Assembly: GCF_048544455.1 (NCBI RefSeq)
Contig: NC_133526.1
Span: 10,618,001-10,682,000, forward strand
Source of the DNA: Silene latifolia
Lineage: Eukaryota > Streptophyta > Magnoliopsida > Caryophyllales > Caryophyllaceae
DNA length: 64,000 nucleotides
Direction: 5' to 3'
Position 1 is the first letter of the stretch. Each line of letters begins with the position of its first letter. Positions 45,426-56,162 of this stretch are shown here, one piece after another. The translations under genes and the position numbers were made by a program. Below the pieces are notes generated by a model. The model made no database searches and had not been told where the DNA came from. It was given only the letters and a program-made list of their open reading frames with translations.

Positions 45426-47911
45426 ATGTCTTCTGCTGATGCTCAACCCAGTACCTCTGCGCCGGGGGGCGAACCGTCGCGTCCTGATGAAGAGGAGCCA
45501 CTGGTTGTCACCCCGATAGGGTTTGGGGGTCCCAAGTCGCCTTCTCCTGAAATTGATGAGCAATTTTTGGAGGGTTTTGATGATGACGATGATGAGGCGA
45601 CCCCTTCTGTCGTAAAGAGGCCTCATTTCTCGTGGCACGGCGACGCCTGTTCGATCAATCCTGATCGTGCTTGGACGAACAAGTTCGCTAGTTGTTCCGG
45701 TTCTGACCTTTTTGAAGATCATTACTCCTTCGGCAGGGGGTATAGAATAGTTGTTCCTGAGGGTGATCAGGCCGTCTGTTGCCCTCCCGAGGGTTGTATC
45801 GGCGTGTACATCAGACACCTGAAGTATGGGCTCCGGTTTCCTCTTAATGAATACGTTGCTGCCATCATTAAAGCCATGAATGTCGTCGTGGCCCAACTGC
45901 ATCCGTTGGCCATCAGGACGATTGTTGGCTTTGTATGGTTATGTCTTTTTAAAGGGGAGGCCCCAACGGTGAACCTCTTCCGCCGGTTCCACCATCTTCG
46001 GCAGACTACCCTAGGTGGCGCGGGGTGGTACAACATACAGACCGAGGCGGGTTATGTTACCGTTTCCAAGTTGACATCTTGCATGAACTGGAAGGGGCGG
46101 TGGGTATACGTCGAGGTTCTGGAGGACTATCCGCTGCCCCGGTCCTTTCAGAGCCGCGTCAATTTGCGGTGTGAGAATCAAGGGGAGCATGACAAATATG
46201 TCTCCCGGAATAAGCTTAAGATGGACGCCTTGAAGGTCTATCTTAATGAGGACGAAACGCGGGCAATGAGGCTGTTTGAGGCTGAGAAGGATGGCACGCC
46301 GAAGGGATGGATGCCCCCAACGCAGATCGTTCTTCAGGATGAGCTGCTTTGCCACGTCGGCCTCATACCGGCCCTCAGCCAGGGTGAGTGGGGTCGGTGT
46401 GAGGCCCATCTTTGCTTTTTATGTTTCTGTATTTGAGCCTTGGTTTATTTCTTTTGCTTAACTCCTGCTTCGTTTCTTTTGTAGACCGATTTGGCCGGGA
46501 ACTGCCTGTCTCCGTCCTCAAGATGTTGGGACTTGACGAGAACGGGAGAGTTGTTGAGCTGCATCCTAAGGCCGCGCCACGTGATCGCAGACCGGCCCCT
46601 CACGAACTTATGGAGCAGCAGTTGAAGGCCATGGATGTGGCGGCGGCTCAAGCGCAGATTGCCGGTAACGTGCCGCGCCGGAGACCAAAAACAACGTCTA
46701 CGGCGGCAACGGCGTCAGCTCCAGCTCAATCTTCAATCCCCGTTGTCCAAAAGGAGCAGGTGGTCGTCGATGTTGAAGAGGAGGTCACCGTTGTGGAGGG
46801 TCCTCCTCCTTCAAATAAGAGGAAGGAAAAGGCAACGCCTGCCGCTGCTGCTGTTACCGAGGCCGGGAAAGAAAAGGGGCCAGCCGGCCCTCTGCCCAAG
46901 AAGGCTAAGACTGGTACGGATCTAACCCATGGCTCGGATTTAGCAGGTTCATTGGGCATTCCTGATGACAGGCTCTCTGACATGTCAATGAATGTTGACA
47001 TGGATGCTTTGTCTGGATTTTTTGTAGATCAGCCGTCGCCGGCTGTCGTTTTCACTGAATGGCAGTTGGAGAAGCAGCCTGTGCAGACGGGCGGTAAGAA
47101 TGTCACCGTTGACTCCTCATCCCAGAAGGTTTCCCCCGCTCAGCTTACGGCGGAAGGCATAAGGTTGTCCAAGAGGCTGGTGAAGTGGGCTGAGCTAGCC
47201 GGCGCTCATATTATGGAGCAAGAAAAGGTCATGACTCGAGCTTCCCCTGCGCTTGAACGACTTAGTCTCGAGCTTGCCGCCGCTAAGAAGGAGGCCGAGA
47301 GGTCGAAGGAGGACTTCCAGGTTCCTCGCTGAGCGGAAGCTTAGGGAGGACGCTGAGAAGGCGGTCCTAGCCGAGAGGGCCAAGGTTGAGGCTGCATTGG
47401 CTGATGCCGCTAAGCTGCGGGAGGAGCGGGACAAATTTGAGGGCGGCTATAACGCCGTGGTTGGGCAGAAGGAGAGATGGAAGACCTTGCATTCGGCTGA
47501 GGCGAAGGAGCATAAGAACACCAAGGCTATCCTTGCTCTGAGGGAGAAGGACATTGAGACGCTGAAGACCGTCATCATCCATGACATGTGTGCCCGATCA
47601 CGGGACCAAGTCAAGATGCTACCGGGGATGTGATCAAAGAGCTCCTTCCAGAAGGCAACTTCCCGTGGCAAGAGTTTGACCGGCTTCTGGATAAGAAGGC
47701 CGCTGCTGCGGAGGCCAAGGCTGCGGATGAGGCGAAGGCGGCGAAGGCTGCTCAGGAAGCCGAGTAGAAGGCGGCCCGGGATGCTAAGGTGAAGGAGGCC
47801 AGAGAGGAGGCTGAGAGGGAAAAGGCCAATGAAGCTGCCAAGCTCTCCTCTGCGCCGTCCACCGTTGGTGATGCTGCTACTGCTGCAGGTGGCGAGCAGC
47901 AACAAGCATAG
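45426..47911 (+). pseudogene. Antisense extra ORF of Tat family A, spliced, with late frame breaks
   Basis: ATG at 45426 (MSSADAQPST). Exon 1 (45426-46383, 319 codons) is fully open: an acidic Pro/Ser-rich N-terminus, then the conserved core CCPPEGCIGVYIRHLKYG and GLRFPLNEYVAAIIKAMNV, of the PF04195-like putative gypsy type transposon class (from memory). A 101-bp intron (46384-46484) leads to exon 2: LMEQQLKAM, a long Ala/Lys/Glu-rich, KKAK-containing segment (nuclear-localisation-like) and a coiled-coil-like tail (AERAKVEAALADAAKLREERD). Breaks: a frameshift near 47325, a second near 47628 and an in-frame TAG at 47765; the natural stop is probably 47909-47911. It lies antisense to gag-pol, with its promoter region in or next to the LTR. 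Function unknown. Confidence 0.8.
46384..46484 (+). other. Intron of the antisense extra ORF (Tat A, copy 2)
   Basis: 101 bp, GTGAGTGGGG to TTTTGTAG, phase 1. The position and both splice sites are shared with copy 1 at 659-761. Confidence 0.8.
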
Positions 47912-48443
47912 GGAGATGGGCGGTCGTCACCAAATTCATCGACCCTTCTGACAGTTTCAGTTGTTCGGGGGCCAACTATTAAGCCTTTCCTCCCTGCCAT
48001 CCTTTTGGCGCTTCAAGTCTTATGTTTGTAACCTTTTGTTGTACCTTCTCTTTTTTTGATAAACTTTGGTAGGTTGTGTTTAGGCTATCTCTATGGGGAC
48101 GGTCGTCGACTTTCTTTTGCCTTGTAAACATTTTTCAATAAAGTTTGTTTATTTGCCTTCGGCTTGGCCGAGGCTTTGATCTTATTCTCCATTGAGTTGT
48201 CTTCTTACGTTTTTAACATATTGAGCGCTTTTTCGTTTTTACCTTCGGCCTGACCGAGGCAGTTAGATTGCGTATCTCAACTGTACTTAAACGTTTTTAA
48301 ACATGTTGGCATGTCGGTCGCTTCCTCCTCCACTCCCGGTCTTAGCCGAGGCGGTCAGAGTTGCGCTTCCCAACTGCCGTTGTGAACATGTTAGCGTATC
48401 GGTCGTTGTTTCCCCGTCACTCCCGGCTTTGGCCGAGGCAATC
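47912..48443. repeat. Tat A 3' region with degenerate tandem units (left part)
   Basis: A motif TTGGCCGAGGC (variants TGACCGAGGC, TTAGCCGAGGC) recurs at about 48169, 48251, 48341 and 48428, spaced 80-90 bp, with similar intervening text (CTCAACTGTACTTA, ACATGTTGGCATGTCGGTCG). An AATAAAG at about 48137 could serve as polyadenylation signal of the plus-strand ORF. The array continues after the solo LTR at 52013. Confidence 0.7.
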
Positions 48444-51400
48444 TGTAACACCCGCGAATTTACCATTTTGACATTTATAAATTTATGTAACCGTTCAATT
48501 ACATTATTTTATATTTTTAAATTATTTAAATCAATTAATTCATTTTGAGCACGATTTTTATGAAAAGAATATTTTAAAGCTTAATTTATATAAAAATACG
48601 TACTTTTGGTCGGGTAATAATAGTGACAGTAATAATATTAGTTTCCGTCTTAAGTTAATAAAGACTCGAGATATTATTCCGTCTAGCTATAGACCGTCAC
48701 ATTTCACTTTTGAACCTAATTTTATCCGGATTATTATTATTATTATTATTACACTACCCAGTCCCCACTCCCCACCCTTGCTTTTCCCTTTCTCCTTCGT
48801 GGAATCATCAACCACAAAATAATATAGCAGTAGCAGCAACACCATTAAAACCCCCCTTTTAAACCCCGATTTTTCTTCCGATTCTCAACCAAATTCGGTA
48901 ATTTTGGCACCAATAGCTTCCCCTTCTCATCCTCCTTCTTTGTATGTAAGAAAGATCCAAGCTTTCGTCCTATTTCAGAACGGCCGTCTTACAAGGGATT
49001 CGGATTTTGGTCTAATTTCTTCTATTTTTGGATTTAAGGTCGTCTTTGGGCGATTCCTCAGTCGTTTAGGAGGGCAAAAAGGTAACGGTGATAGGTTACT
49101 CGACAAAAATGTCGAAACTCCGTCTTATATGTCGTTTTATATACTCTTGTTTGATTAAATTTGATTCCTTGCGTTTTTTTTTCTCATTTGTATGTTAACT
49201 TCCGTCTCAAAACAATGTTGATATGGGGTGTTTTTATGTGGCCTGTTTTCATGTAATATCGAGCCTTGTTAGAATGTGTGTCTCCATGTGTGTTTTCATG
49301 GCAGCTAACCTGTAGAACGAGCACTGTATAATCGGGTTGCTTGGAGGTGCCTGTTCTTCTTCATAAGGCTTTTGAGCTTCCTGAGTTGTTCATGGCAGGA
49401 AATATTCTGTCACACTTTACCCTAGCTGCTGCTACATTTAACATACCTATAATCGCATAATGAGTACTTTGTGAACCGTTGTAGTACATCAAACTGACAA
49501 CTCGGATATCTCACTAAGGTTCTGCAATTTTCATGCCAGTCATAGTTGTTTTTATTCATGAATTAACTGTGCTTAATTTCCGTCTTAAATTAAAGTCGTT
49601 TGGGTTGTCTTGTGTCCTATTTTTCAGTCGTGAAAAGGTGTTGGGTGGCGTACTCTGTGGGTCTGTTTTAGGCCGGCTTTGGTGGTTTGTTGGGAGGTTG
49701 TTTGGGCTGTGTTGGATGGATATTGGAAGCTAGTTTAGGTGTGTGTAAGTGGTGGTTTCAATGGAAGTGTCGAGGTGTGTTCCCGTCTCAAATGTGATCT
49801 TAGTTTGGCTCAACTTTGGTCTGCTTTATGCGTAGGAATGAGTGTTATTAGGACAGTTTTTACGGTGCATTTTGGGACTGTTTTGGACAGCCTATACACG
49901 GCTGCTTTTGGTCCGGATTGGGACAATTTCCATGATGAATATGGGTTATTGTGGGACGGTTTTATGAGTGTTATGCGAGCTATTTTGGGACGGTGCAGTG
50001 CTGTTTTGTGGGATTGTTTTGAGTCAGTTTTGCAGGTTTTCTGGGCAGGTTTTCTGGCTGGTCTGACATGTTCATTTTGGGCAGGAATGCGGACTGTTTG
50101 GGACGGTGAAAGAGTGGTAGAAATGGGCTGTTTTGGGACAGTCAAGCATGGGTTTTGGTGGCTGATTTGGGTAGTTACTTGGCTGAATTGGGTAGTTGTT
50201 TAGGTGGTGTGTTGGTGACGGTTGTGGCCTGAGCAGGAGCGGCCTGTGGCCTGGTCAGTGGCTAAGGCTGGCCGGTTATGGCCCTAGTCATGAGGTTGAG
50301 CCGTGGCCTAGCCTCGGATTGTGTACCTTCTTGAGTCTATTTAAATTCGTGGTTGGTTTATTTAAAACCCGTCTCATGCTTTATATAACTTAATTCGTTA
50401 AATATCGTTCATTCATATATTTTTCTCATATTAATCATAAATGTTGAATTTATTATTTATTCAAGTCAAAATTTGATGAAATGTCTCATTTACCCATAAT
50501 ATGAATTTTTAATCCGTTCATTCTTATTTATTTATCGTATCTCAAATATGAGTGAATTATTCTACCTGTTTAATTAAATTGAGTCATTTATAATTGAGTG
50601 CTTGTTTTGCTTATTATGAATGGTTCATTTCCGTCTGTTTGCATTTTTATTCAAGTGACAAGTAGTGAAGAAATGGATTACTTATTTACATTCATGAACA
50701 TAATTTGGCGTGAAATGTCTTATTTAGATTATCATCGGCTCATTTCATTAGTAGTCTCTTTCCAAGTTGATTCGTATCGCTTGGTTGAGCCGTATTCTTG
50801 ATAATGCCTTTATGCTATACTGTACTGCTTGACTTATCTTTACGCCTCTTTCGACCGTCTCCGCCGATTGTGGGTTTAGCTCATATTTTCCGCCTCTTTC
50901 GACATTTCCGCGATTGTGGGTTCCCGACTTCCGTTCTGTCGATCGAGTCTTGGATGCGGACTGTTCTGCCGCATGTCGAATCGGGGACCGTTCTGCCCCG
51001 AGAGTCTGGCCAGATTTAGACTAGGACTAGGACTGAGTCTTGGGAGTACTATTGTCGTCCTACCAGGGGAATTATATATTGATATATGAGTAGTAAAGGT
51101 CTTGCTTGGTTATAGATATCGGTATTTGTCTTTCAAGGCAAGAGTTATGCCTTGTGTTGTTTGTCTTGGTCCTATCGGATACTAGGGGTGAGCTATAAGC
51201 CCTCTAGTTGCGATATGATCGTCGGGATTGATGTTCCCATCCGTTCTTATGGTGAGATGCAAGCCATAAGTATGAATGTGACATTAGTAGCCACGTCCCG
51301 TACAATGTTTGCTAAGTGGTTTTCCAAATAATGGGTACAGTTTCTATTCTTGTAAATTGTATTGGTTGATCCCTTACTTAACTGCTTCACATGATTCGGA

Positions 51401-52007
51401 TTCTAATCTCACATCTATGTTGAATTTCCTTGAAATGCGTGCTTTGGTGTAGACTACCGTATTCTTGCCTTTCATATTATTTAATTGTCTCACATGAATA
51501 GTTTAACCGTTATCATGGTAATGTTGATCTATCTTGTTCCATCTCATTTAATTGCCATGTTTAAACATAAACTCGATATCCATATTTTTGTAAGAGTCTT
51601 ACATGACTTACCTGTTTTAGTTCCTTGTTATGTTCGTTTTGACATTTTGTGACTGGGAGAACCTTGAGTTACTCCCCACTGACTGTGGCGTTCATGTTTA
51701 CATGAATGACAGGTATTAGTGATGCATTCATGGGGTGAAGACTTCTGTGAGCTAGCGAGCACTTTGGCCTAGAAGTTGGTTTCTTAGGATTGTTTAGACT
51801 CACCTTTTATTGTATTGTCATTCGAGGGATATATTTTCCCTCACCTTGACTATCACGCTTGTATAATTTAAAATCTTTATTTCCGCACTCTTTATTTATG
51901 TTTTAGATTTTGGTGAACCCGCGCTTTAAATTTTTAAAAGTTTCAAAAATTCCCTAAAATTCCGCATTTTATTAGTTATATTTCCCGCTTTATCGCGGGG
52001 TGTCACA
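48444..52007 (+). mobile_element. Large solo LTR (3564 bp) nested in Tat A
   Basis: It starts TGTAACACCCGCG and ends GCGGGGTGTCACA, flanked by a perfect CAATC duplication (48439-48443, 52008-52012). There is no gag, pol, primer-binding site or internal LTR pair. The TGTAACACCC start and size suggest a Tekay/Del-type chromovirus LTR; this is inference. The interior has a GC-richer stretch (49600-50330) with repeated TTTTGGGACGGT-like words and chance ORFs such as 49739-50203, which show no protein-like features. An ATT microsatellite is at about 48731-48752. Confidence 0.85.
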
Positions 52008-52012
52008 CAATC

Positions 52013-52310
52013 GGGATTACGGCTCGACATCGTTCGTATCTGTAGACATATTGATCGCTTCCTCTGCCACTCCCGGATTGGCCGAGGCGGTCAGATTTGC
52101 GTTTCTCAACTGTACTTATACGTTCCTAAGCATGTTGGTCGCTTTCGCGAGTATCAACTGCCATTGCGGTGGCTGTCCGGCTTTGGCCGTGGCGTCTACC
52201 TTGGTACGACTACGAAGGGGACTCTTCATTTTGATGGAAAACTTGGACCACTCTTCATTAGATAAAATCACGCGTTGGGGTGCCCACAACGGTCTCGGAC
52301 ACCTCCGCCG
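52013..52310. repeat. Tat A 3' region tandem units (right part)
   Basis: It continues the GGCCGAGGC array interrupted at 48443, with units at about 52078 and 52185, each with the CTCAACTGTACTTATACG / CATGTTGGTCGCTT context. It then runs to the end of pol. Confidence 0.6.
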
Positions 52311-55300
52311 CTATATGAAGTATTTTCTAAGGTTGTCTGTGTTCCAGTGGCTCATTAGAGGCACTCCCTCCATGTCTGTCAGCCGGTATGTCCCCGGCCT
52401 CATTTCTTCAACCACTTTGTAGGGTCCTTCCCAATTGGTCGTCATTTTACTATGGATGTTTCCTTTGTTTGTTGCGGCCGACTTTCTTAGGACTAGATCT
52501 CCTACTCTTAAGTCACTTTTGTGGACCCTACGGTTGTATGCTCTTCTCATTCGGTTTTGATATACTGCCAAGTTGAGCCGTGCCGTATCTCGACTTTCTT
52601 CGACCAGGTATAGGGAGGCTCTCAGGCCTTCCTCATTTTCGACTGGGTCAAAGGTTTGCGTTCTAAATGTCGGCACCGCTGCTTCAATTGGCAGGACGGC
52701 CTCAGACCCATAGACAAGGTGGAATGGACTGTACCCCGTTGCTTCTTTTTCCGTGGTTCGAAGTGACCAGAGAACGCCGGGTAGTTCATCAACCCATCTT
52801 CCCTTTAGATCTTCAACCTTCTTTTTCAACCCGTTCAATATTGTTTTATTAGCTGCCTCCGCCTGCCCGTTGCTCTGAGGGTGGCAGACGGAGGAGTATG
52901 CGAATTTGATACCGAGTTCTTCCAACCAATTCATCACCATGTCACTCCAAAACTCTCGGTCGTGGTCAAATACCATGACTTGGGGTAACCCAAAACGAGT
53001 TATGATGTTCTCCCAAATCACCTTTCTTACGGCCGTCGTGGTCTTGGCAGGTACCGCGACAGCCTCGACCCATTTGGTGAAGTAGTCAACGGCGACGATT
53101 AGGTATTTCCTTCCTCCGGAGGCCGTCGTAAATAGTCCTAGTAAATCCATCCCCCATTGTGCAAATAGTAGGGGACTAAGTACCAGTTGCAGGTCTCGGG
53201 AAGGTGCATGTATTACCGGAGCATGCATCTGACAATTCTTACACTTCTTAGTCTTTGCTCTTAAATATTTCAACATGGTAGGCCAGAAGTAGCCGGCTCG
53301 GAGAGCTTTGTGGGCTAGCGTTCTCGCCCCTATGTGGTGTCCACAGATGCCTTCGTGAATCTCTGTCAGTATTAGCTCCGCGTCGGCTGGGCCAACACAT
53401 TTCAAAAGTGGTCTTATTACGGACCTTATATACAATTCTCCTTCGAATACCAAGTACCTTGCGGCGATCCTTCTTATCTTCTGAGAGAGACTGCGGTCCT
53501 CCGGTAACTCTTTTGTTAGTTTGTATTTCATTATCGGAGTCATCCACGTCGTCTCGGCTTCGATGTCGCCCACCATGCCGACGGTCTCAGTGATACTTTT
53601 AGCATTCCTGATATCCACCAGCACGGTTCGACTGACATTCTTGATGCTTGAACTGGCAAGTTTTGAGAGAGCGTCGGCTCGGTTGTTCTCAGACCTGGGG
53701 ATGCACTGTATTTGGAAAGATTTCAATTTTGCGGTGTCGACTTTTACCCTTTCCAGGTACCTCACCATCCCGTCGTCTCGAGCCTCATACTCTCCTCTGA
53801 TTTGATTGGTCACTAGGAGTGAATCTGTCTTCAACACAATATGTTCCGCCCCGGCAGCTCTAGCTAACTCGACTCCAGTTATCACCGCCTCATATTCGGA
53901 TTCGTTGTTTGAGGCCAGGAAGGTAAACTTCAAGGCGTACTCAAACTCGTCCCCGTTAGGGCTGGTGATAAGGATGCCGACTCCTGAGCTGTTCGCCGTG
54001 GAGGACCCGTTGGTGTATACTTCCCACACCCCGGGATGCGATTCTTCTTGATATGTGCACTCGGCCAGGAAGTCTGCAAGTGCTTGCCCCTTTATCGAAG
54101 GTCTCGGCTTGTACTGAATGCCAAAGCCGGAGAGCTCCACTGCCCATTTGATAAGTCTGCCGGATTTTTCGAATTTTTCCAACGCTTTCTCCAATGGCTG
54201 GTCGGTTAAGACCGTCACGGGATGTGCGTCGAAGTAGGGTTTCAGCTTCCTTGCGGCAACGACTACGGCGAGGGCTGCTTTTTCGATAAGTGGATAATTT
54301 CTTTCGGCGGCTAGCAGTGTATGGCTGATAAAGTAGATTGGGTGTTGCTGCTTGTTTTCTTCTCTGACGATTATGGCACTGACCGTGGCCGAGTTAACTG
54401 CTAAATATAGGTATAGCGTCTCCCCCAGCGTCGGCCTGGACAGGGTCGGGAGAGTTAGAAGGTGGGCTTTCAGTTGCTTGAAAGCCGCACTCTGTTCCTC
54501 CCCCCAACAAAAGTCTTTATTCCCCTTCAACACTTTAAAGAATGGGGTGCTCTTGTCGGCCGACCGAGAGATGAAGCGAGCGAGAGCCGCCATCCTCCCG
54601 GTCAGCATCATAACCTCTTTTCGATTCCTCGGCTCCGGCAGGTCTAGTATCGCTTGAACTTTCTCTGGATTGGCATCAATTCCCCTGGCGCTGACAAGCA
54701 CGCCGAGGAACTTGCCGGCCCGGACACCGAAGTTGCATTTCATTGGGTTAAGCTTCATCTTATATTTCCTTGGTGAACAAAATGTCTCGCTCAAATCGGC
54801 CAAGTGCTCGCTGTCAGACTTGCTTTTTACAATAGCATCGTCGACGTAAGTCTCGATGTTTCGCCCTTTTTGATCTTGAAACACTTTGTCCACCAGCCTA
54901 GTGTAAGTTGCGCCAGCGTTCTTCAAACCGAACGGCATCATTTTATACATGTATGTGCCGTTACAGGTGATGAATGCGCACTTAGGCATGTCTTCTTCGG
55001 CCATTAACACCTGATGATACCCTGAGAAGGCGTCTAGCAGGCTTAGCATGGTGTAGCCTGCCGTTGCGTCAATTAAACTATCTATTCGATGCAAGGGATA
55101 ACAATCTTTAGAGCACGCTTTATTAAGATTGGTAAAATCAACACACATCCTCCACGCCCCTGATGACTTCCTCACCATTACAACATTTGCTAGCCACTCA
55201 GGGTAAGTACAAGGCATGATAAAGCCCGCCACTAATAGTTTGTCTACTTCAGCTTTGATGGCCTCATCCTTCTCGGCCGAGGAGTTCCTCATCTTACGCG

Positions 55301-56129
55301 ACAGGGCGGCGGTGGAGAGTACGTTCAGCTTGTGAACGATCACCTCCCGGCTCACTCCTGGCATCTCGGCGGCTGAGTATGCGAAGACATCTTTGTTCTT
55401 CCTCAGCAGGTCAAGGAGATCGGCTCTGAATTTTGGCTCCAGGCCGACACCGACAGTTACGGTGCGCCCTGGGTCAATTTCCACTTCCTCGGTCTCGGCT
55501 CCTTCAACCATGCCGACGTTGGTGTGCATCGGATCACCCTCCTGCTGTAAGGATGGGCTCTTCCCTTTCTCTGATTTTTTCGCCACTTTGAGGGATTGCA
55601 TGTTGCACCCCCTGGCAGATACTTGGAAATTGACTATTTCGTCTCTTTCGTCCTTTGAGAGGAGCTTTTGCGCTCCCCCCCGGTCCGAGACATACATCAA
55701 TGTCAGGGCCCGGATGGACATCACTGCGTCGGCCTCGCTCAAAGTGACTCGGCCTATGAGGACATTGTAGGCAGATGAACCATCAATGACCACGAACTCA
55801 GATAAAACATTCTTGGCCGTATCGGCTTGGCCAAACATCACCGGCAGCCTGATTGACCCCAGGGGTACCAGGCCAGCCCCGAAGAAGCTGTATAGCGGGT
55901 TGGTGCAGGGGCTCAGGTCTTCAATCTTCAGACCGAGATTGAGAAAGCACTCCCTGAACATGATGTTTGTGTAGGCGCCTGTGTCAATCAGGCACCTTTT
56001 GACCAAGTGGTTGGCTATTTCTAGGTGGACTACAAGCGGGTCGTTGTGCGGAGCGACGACTCCCTCGTAGTCCTTCTTCCCAATGGTTATATCGGGGATT
56101 GTGGAAGCGGGGATCGTTGTTTTGGGCAC
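52311..56129 (-). CDS. Tat A pol polyprotein (protease, RT, dual RNase H, integrase), open throughout
   Basis: An uninterrupted frame of 1272 codons. Aspartic protease near residues 40-150 (LIDTG at 47-51). RT at about 300-480 (CVDFTNLNKAC, LLDAFSGYHQ with Asp366, YVDD 428-431). First RNase H at about 570-690. A second, archaeal-type RNase H at about 701-825 is the hallmark of the Tat lineage; its first catalytic Asp is replaced by Asn (YTNGSS, 707) while Glu745, Asp769 and Asp819 remain. Integrase has a zinc site (His925, His932, Cys963, Cys966), the triad Asp995, Asp1055, Glu1091, and a C-terminal WEGPYKVV region. The annotated start is a GTG inside the polyprotein: the frame continues upstream into gag, separated by one TGA (56163-56165). 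Confidence 0.93.
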   Translation of the reverse strand: MPKTTIPASTIPDITIGKKDYEGVVAPHNDPLVVHLEIANHLVKRCLIDTGAYTNIMFRECFLNLGLKIEDLSPCTNPLYSFFGAGLVPLGSIRLPVMFGQADTAKNVLSEFVVIDGSSAYNVLIGRVTLSEADAVMSIRALTLMYVSDRGGAQKLLSKDERDEIVNFQVSARGCNMQSLKVAKKSEKGKSPSLQQEGDPMHTNVGMVEGAETEEVEIDPGRTVTVGVGLEPKFRADLLDLLRKNKDVFAYSAAEMPGVSREVIVHKLNVLSTAALSRKMRNSSAEKDEAIKAEVDKLLVAGFIMPCTYPEWLANVVMVRKSSGAWRMCVDFTNLNKACSKDCYPLHRIDSLIDATAGYTMLSLLDAFSGYHQVLMAEEDMPKCAFITCNGTYMYKMMPFGLKNAGATYTRLVDKVFQDQKGRNIETYVDDAIVKSKSDSEHLADLSETFCSPRKYKMKLNPMKCNFGVRAGKFLGVLVSARGIDANPEKVQAILDLPEPRNRKEVMMLTGRMAALARFISRSADKSTPFFKVLKGNKDFCWGEEQSAAFKQLKAHLLTLPTLSRPTLGETLYLYLAVNSATVSAIIVREENKQQHPIYFISHTLLAAERNYPLIEKAALAVVVAARKLKPYFDAHPVTVLTDQPLEKALEKFEKSGRLIKWAVELSGFGIQYKPRPSIKGQALADFLAECTYQEESHPGVWEVYTNGSSTANSSGVGILITSPNGDEFEYALKFTFLASNNESEYEAVITGVELARAAGAEHIVLKTDSLLVTNQIRGEYEARDDGMVRYLERVKVDTAKLKSFQIQCIPRSENNRADALSKLASSSIKNVSRTVLVDIRNAKSITETVGMVGDIEAETTWMTPIMKYKLTKELPEDRSLSQKIRRIAARYLVFEGELYIRSVIRPLLKCVGPADAELILTEIHEGICGHHIGARTLAHKALRAGYFWPTMLKYLRAKTKKCKNCQMHAPVIHAPSRDLQLVLSPLLFAQWGMDLLGLFTTASGGRKYLIVAVDYFTKWVEAVAVPAKTTTAVRKVIWENIITRFGLPQVMVFDHDREFWSDMVMNWLEELGIKFAYSSVCHPQSNGQAEAANKTILNGLKKKVEDLKGRWVDELPGVLWSLRTTEKEATGYSPFHLVYGSEAVLPIEAAVPTFRTQTFDPVENEEGLRASLYLVEESRDTARLNLAVYQNRMRRAYNRRVHKSDLRVGDLVLRKSAATNKGNIHSKMTTNWEGPYKVVEEMRPGTYRLTDMEGVPLMSHWNTDNLRKYFI

Positions 56130-56162
56130 AAAGTTGATGGCTTGGTATAGCTCATTCAGGTG

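Noticed and set aside
45309..45902. 197-codon minus-strand ORF
   Set aside because: A shadow of the well-supported plus-strand exon 45426-46383.
49739..50203. 154-codon ORF on the plus strand
   Set aside because: It lies inside the 3.56-kb solo LTR, in a GC-richer stretch of repeated TTTGGGACGG words. Composition is Trp/Val/Gly-rich and unlike any known domain, and an overlapping antisense ORF is equally open.
53248..55974. Several plus-strand ORFs of 60-125 codons
   Set aside because: All are opposite-strand shadows of the intact Tat A pol frame.
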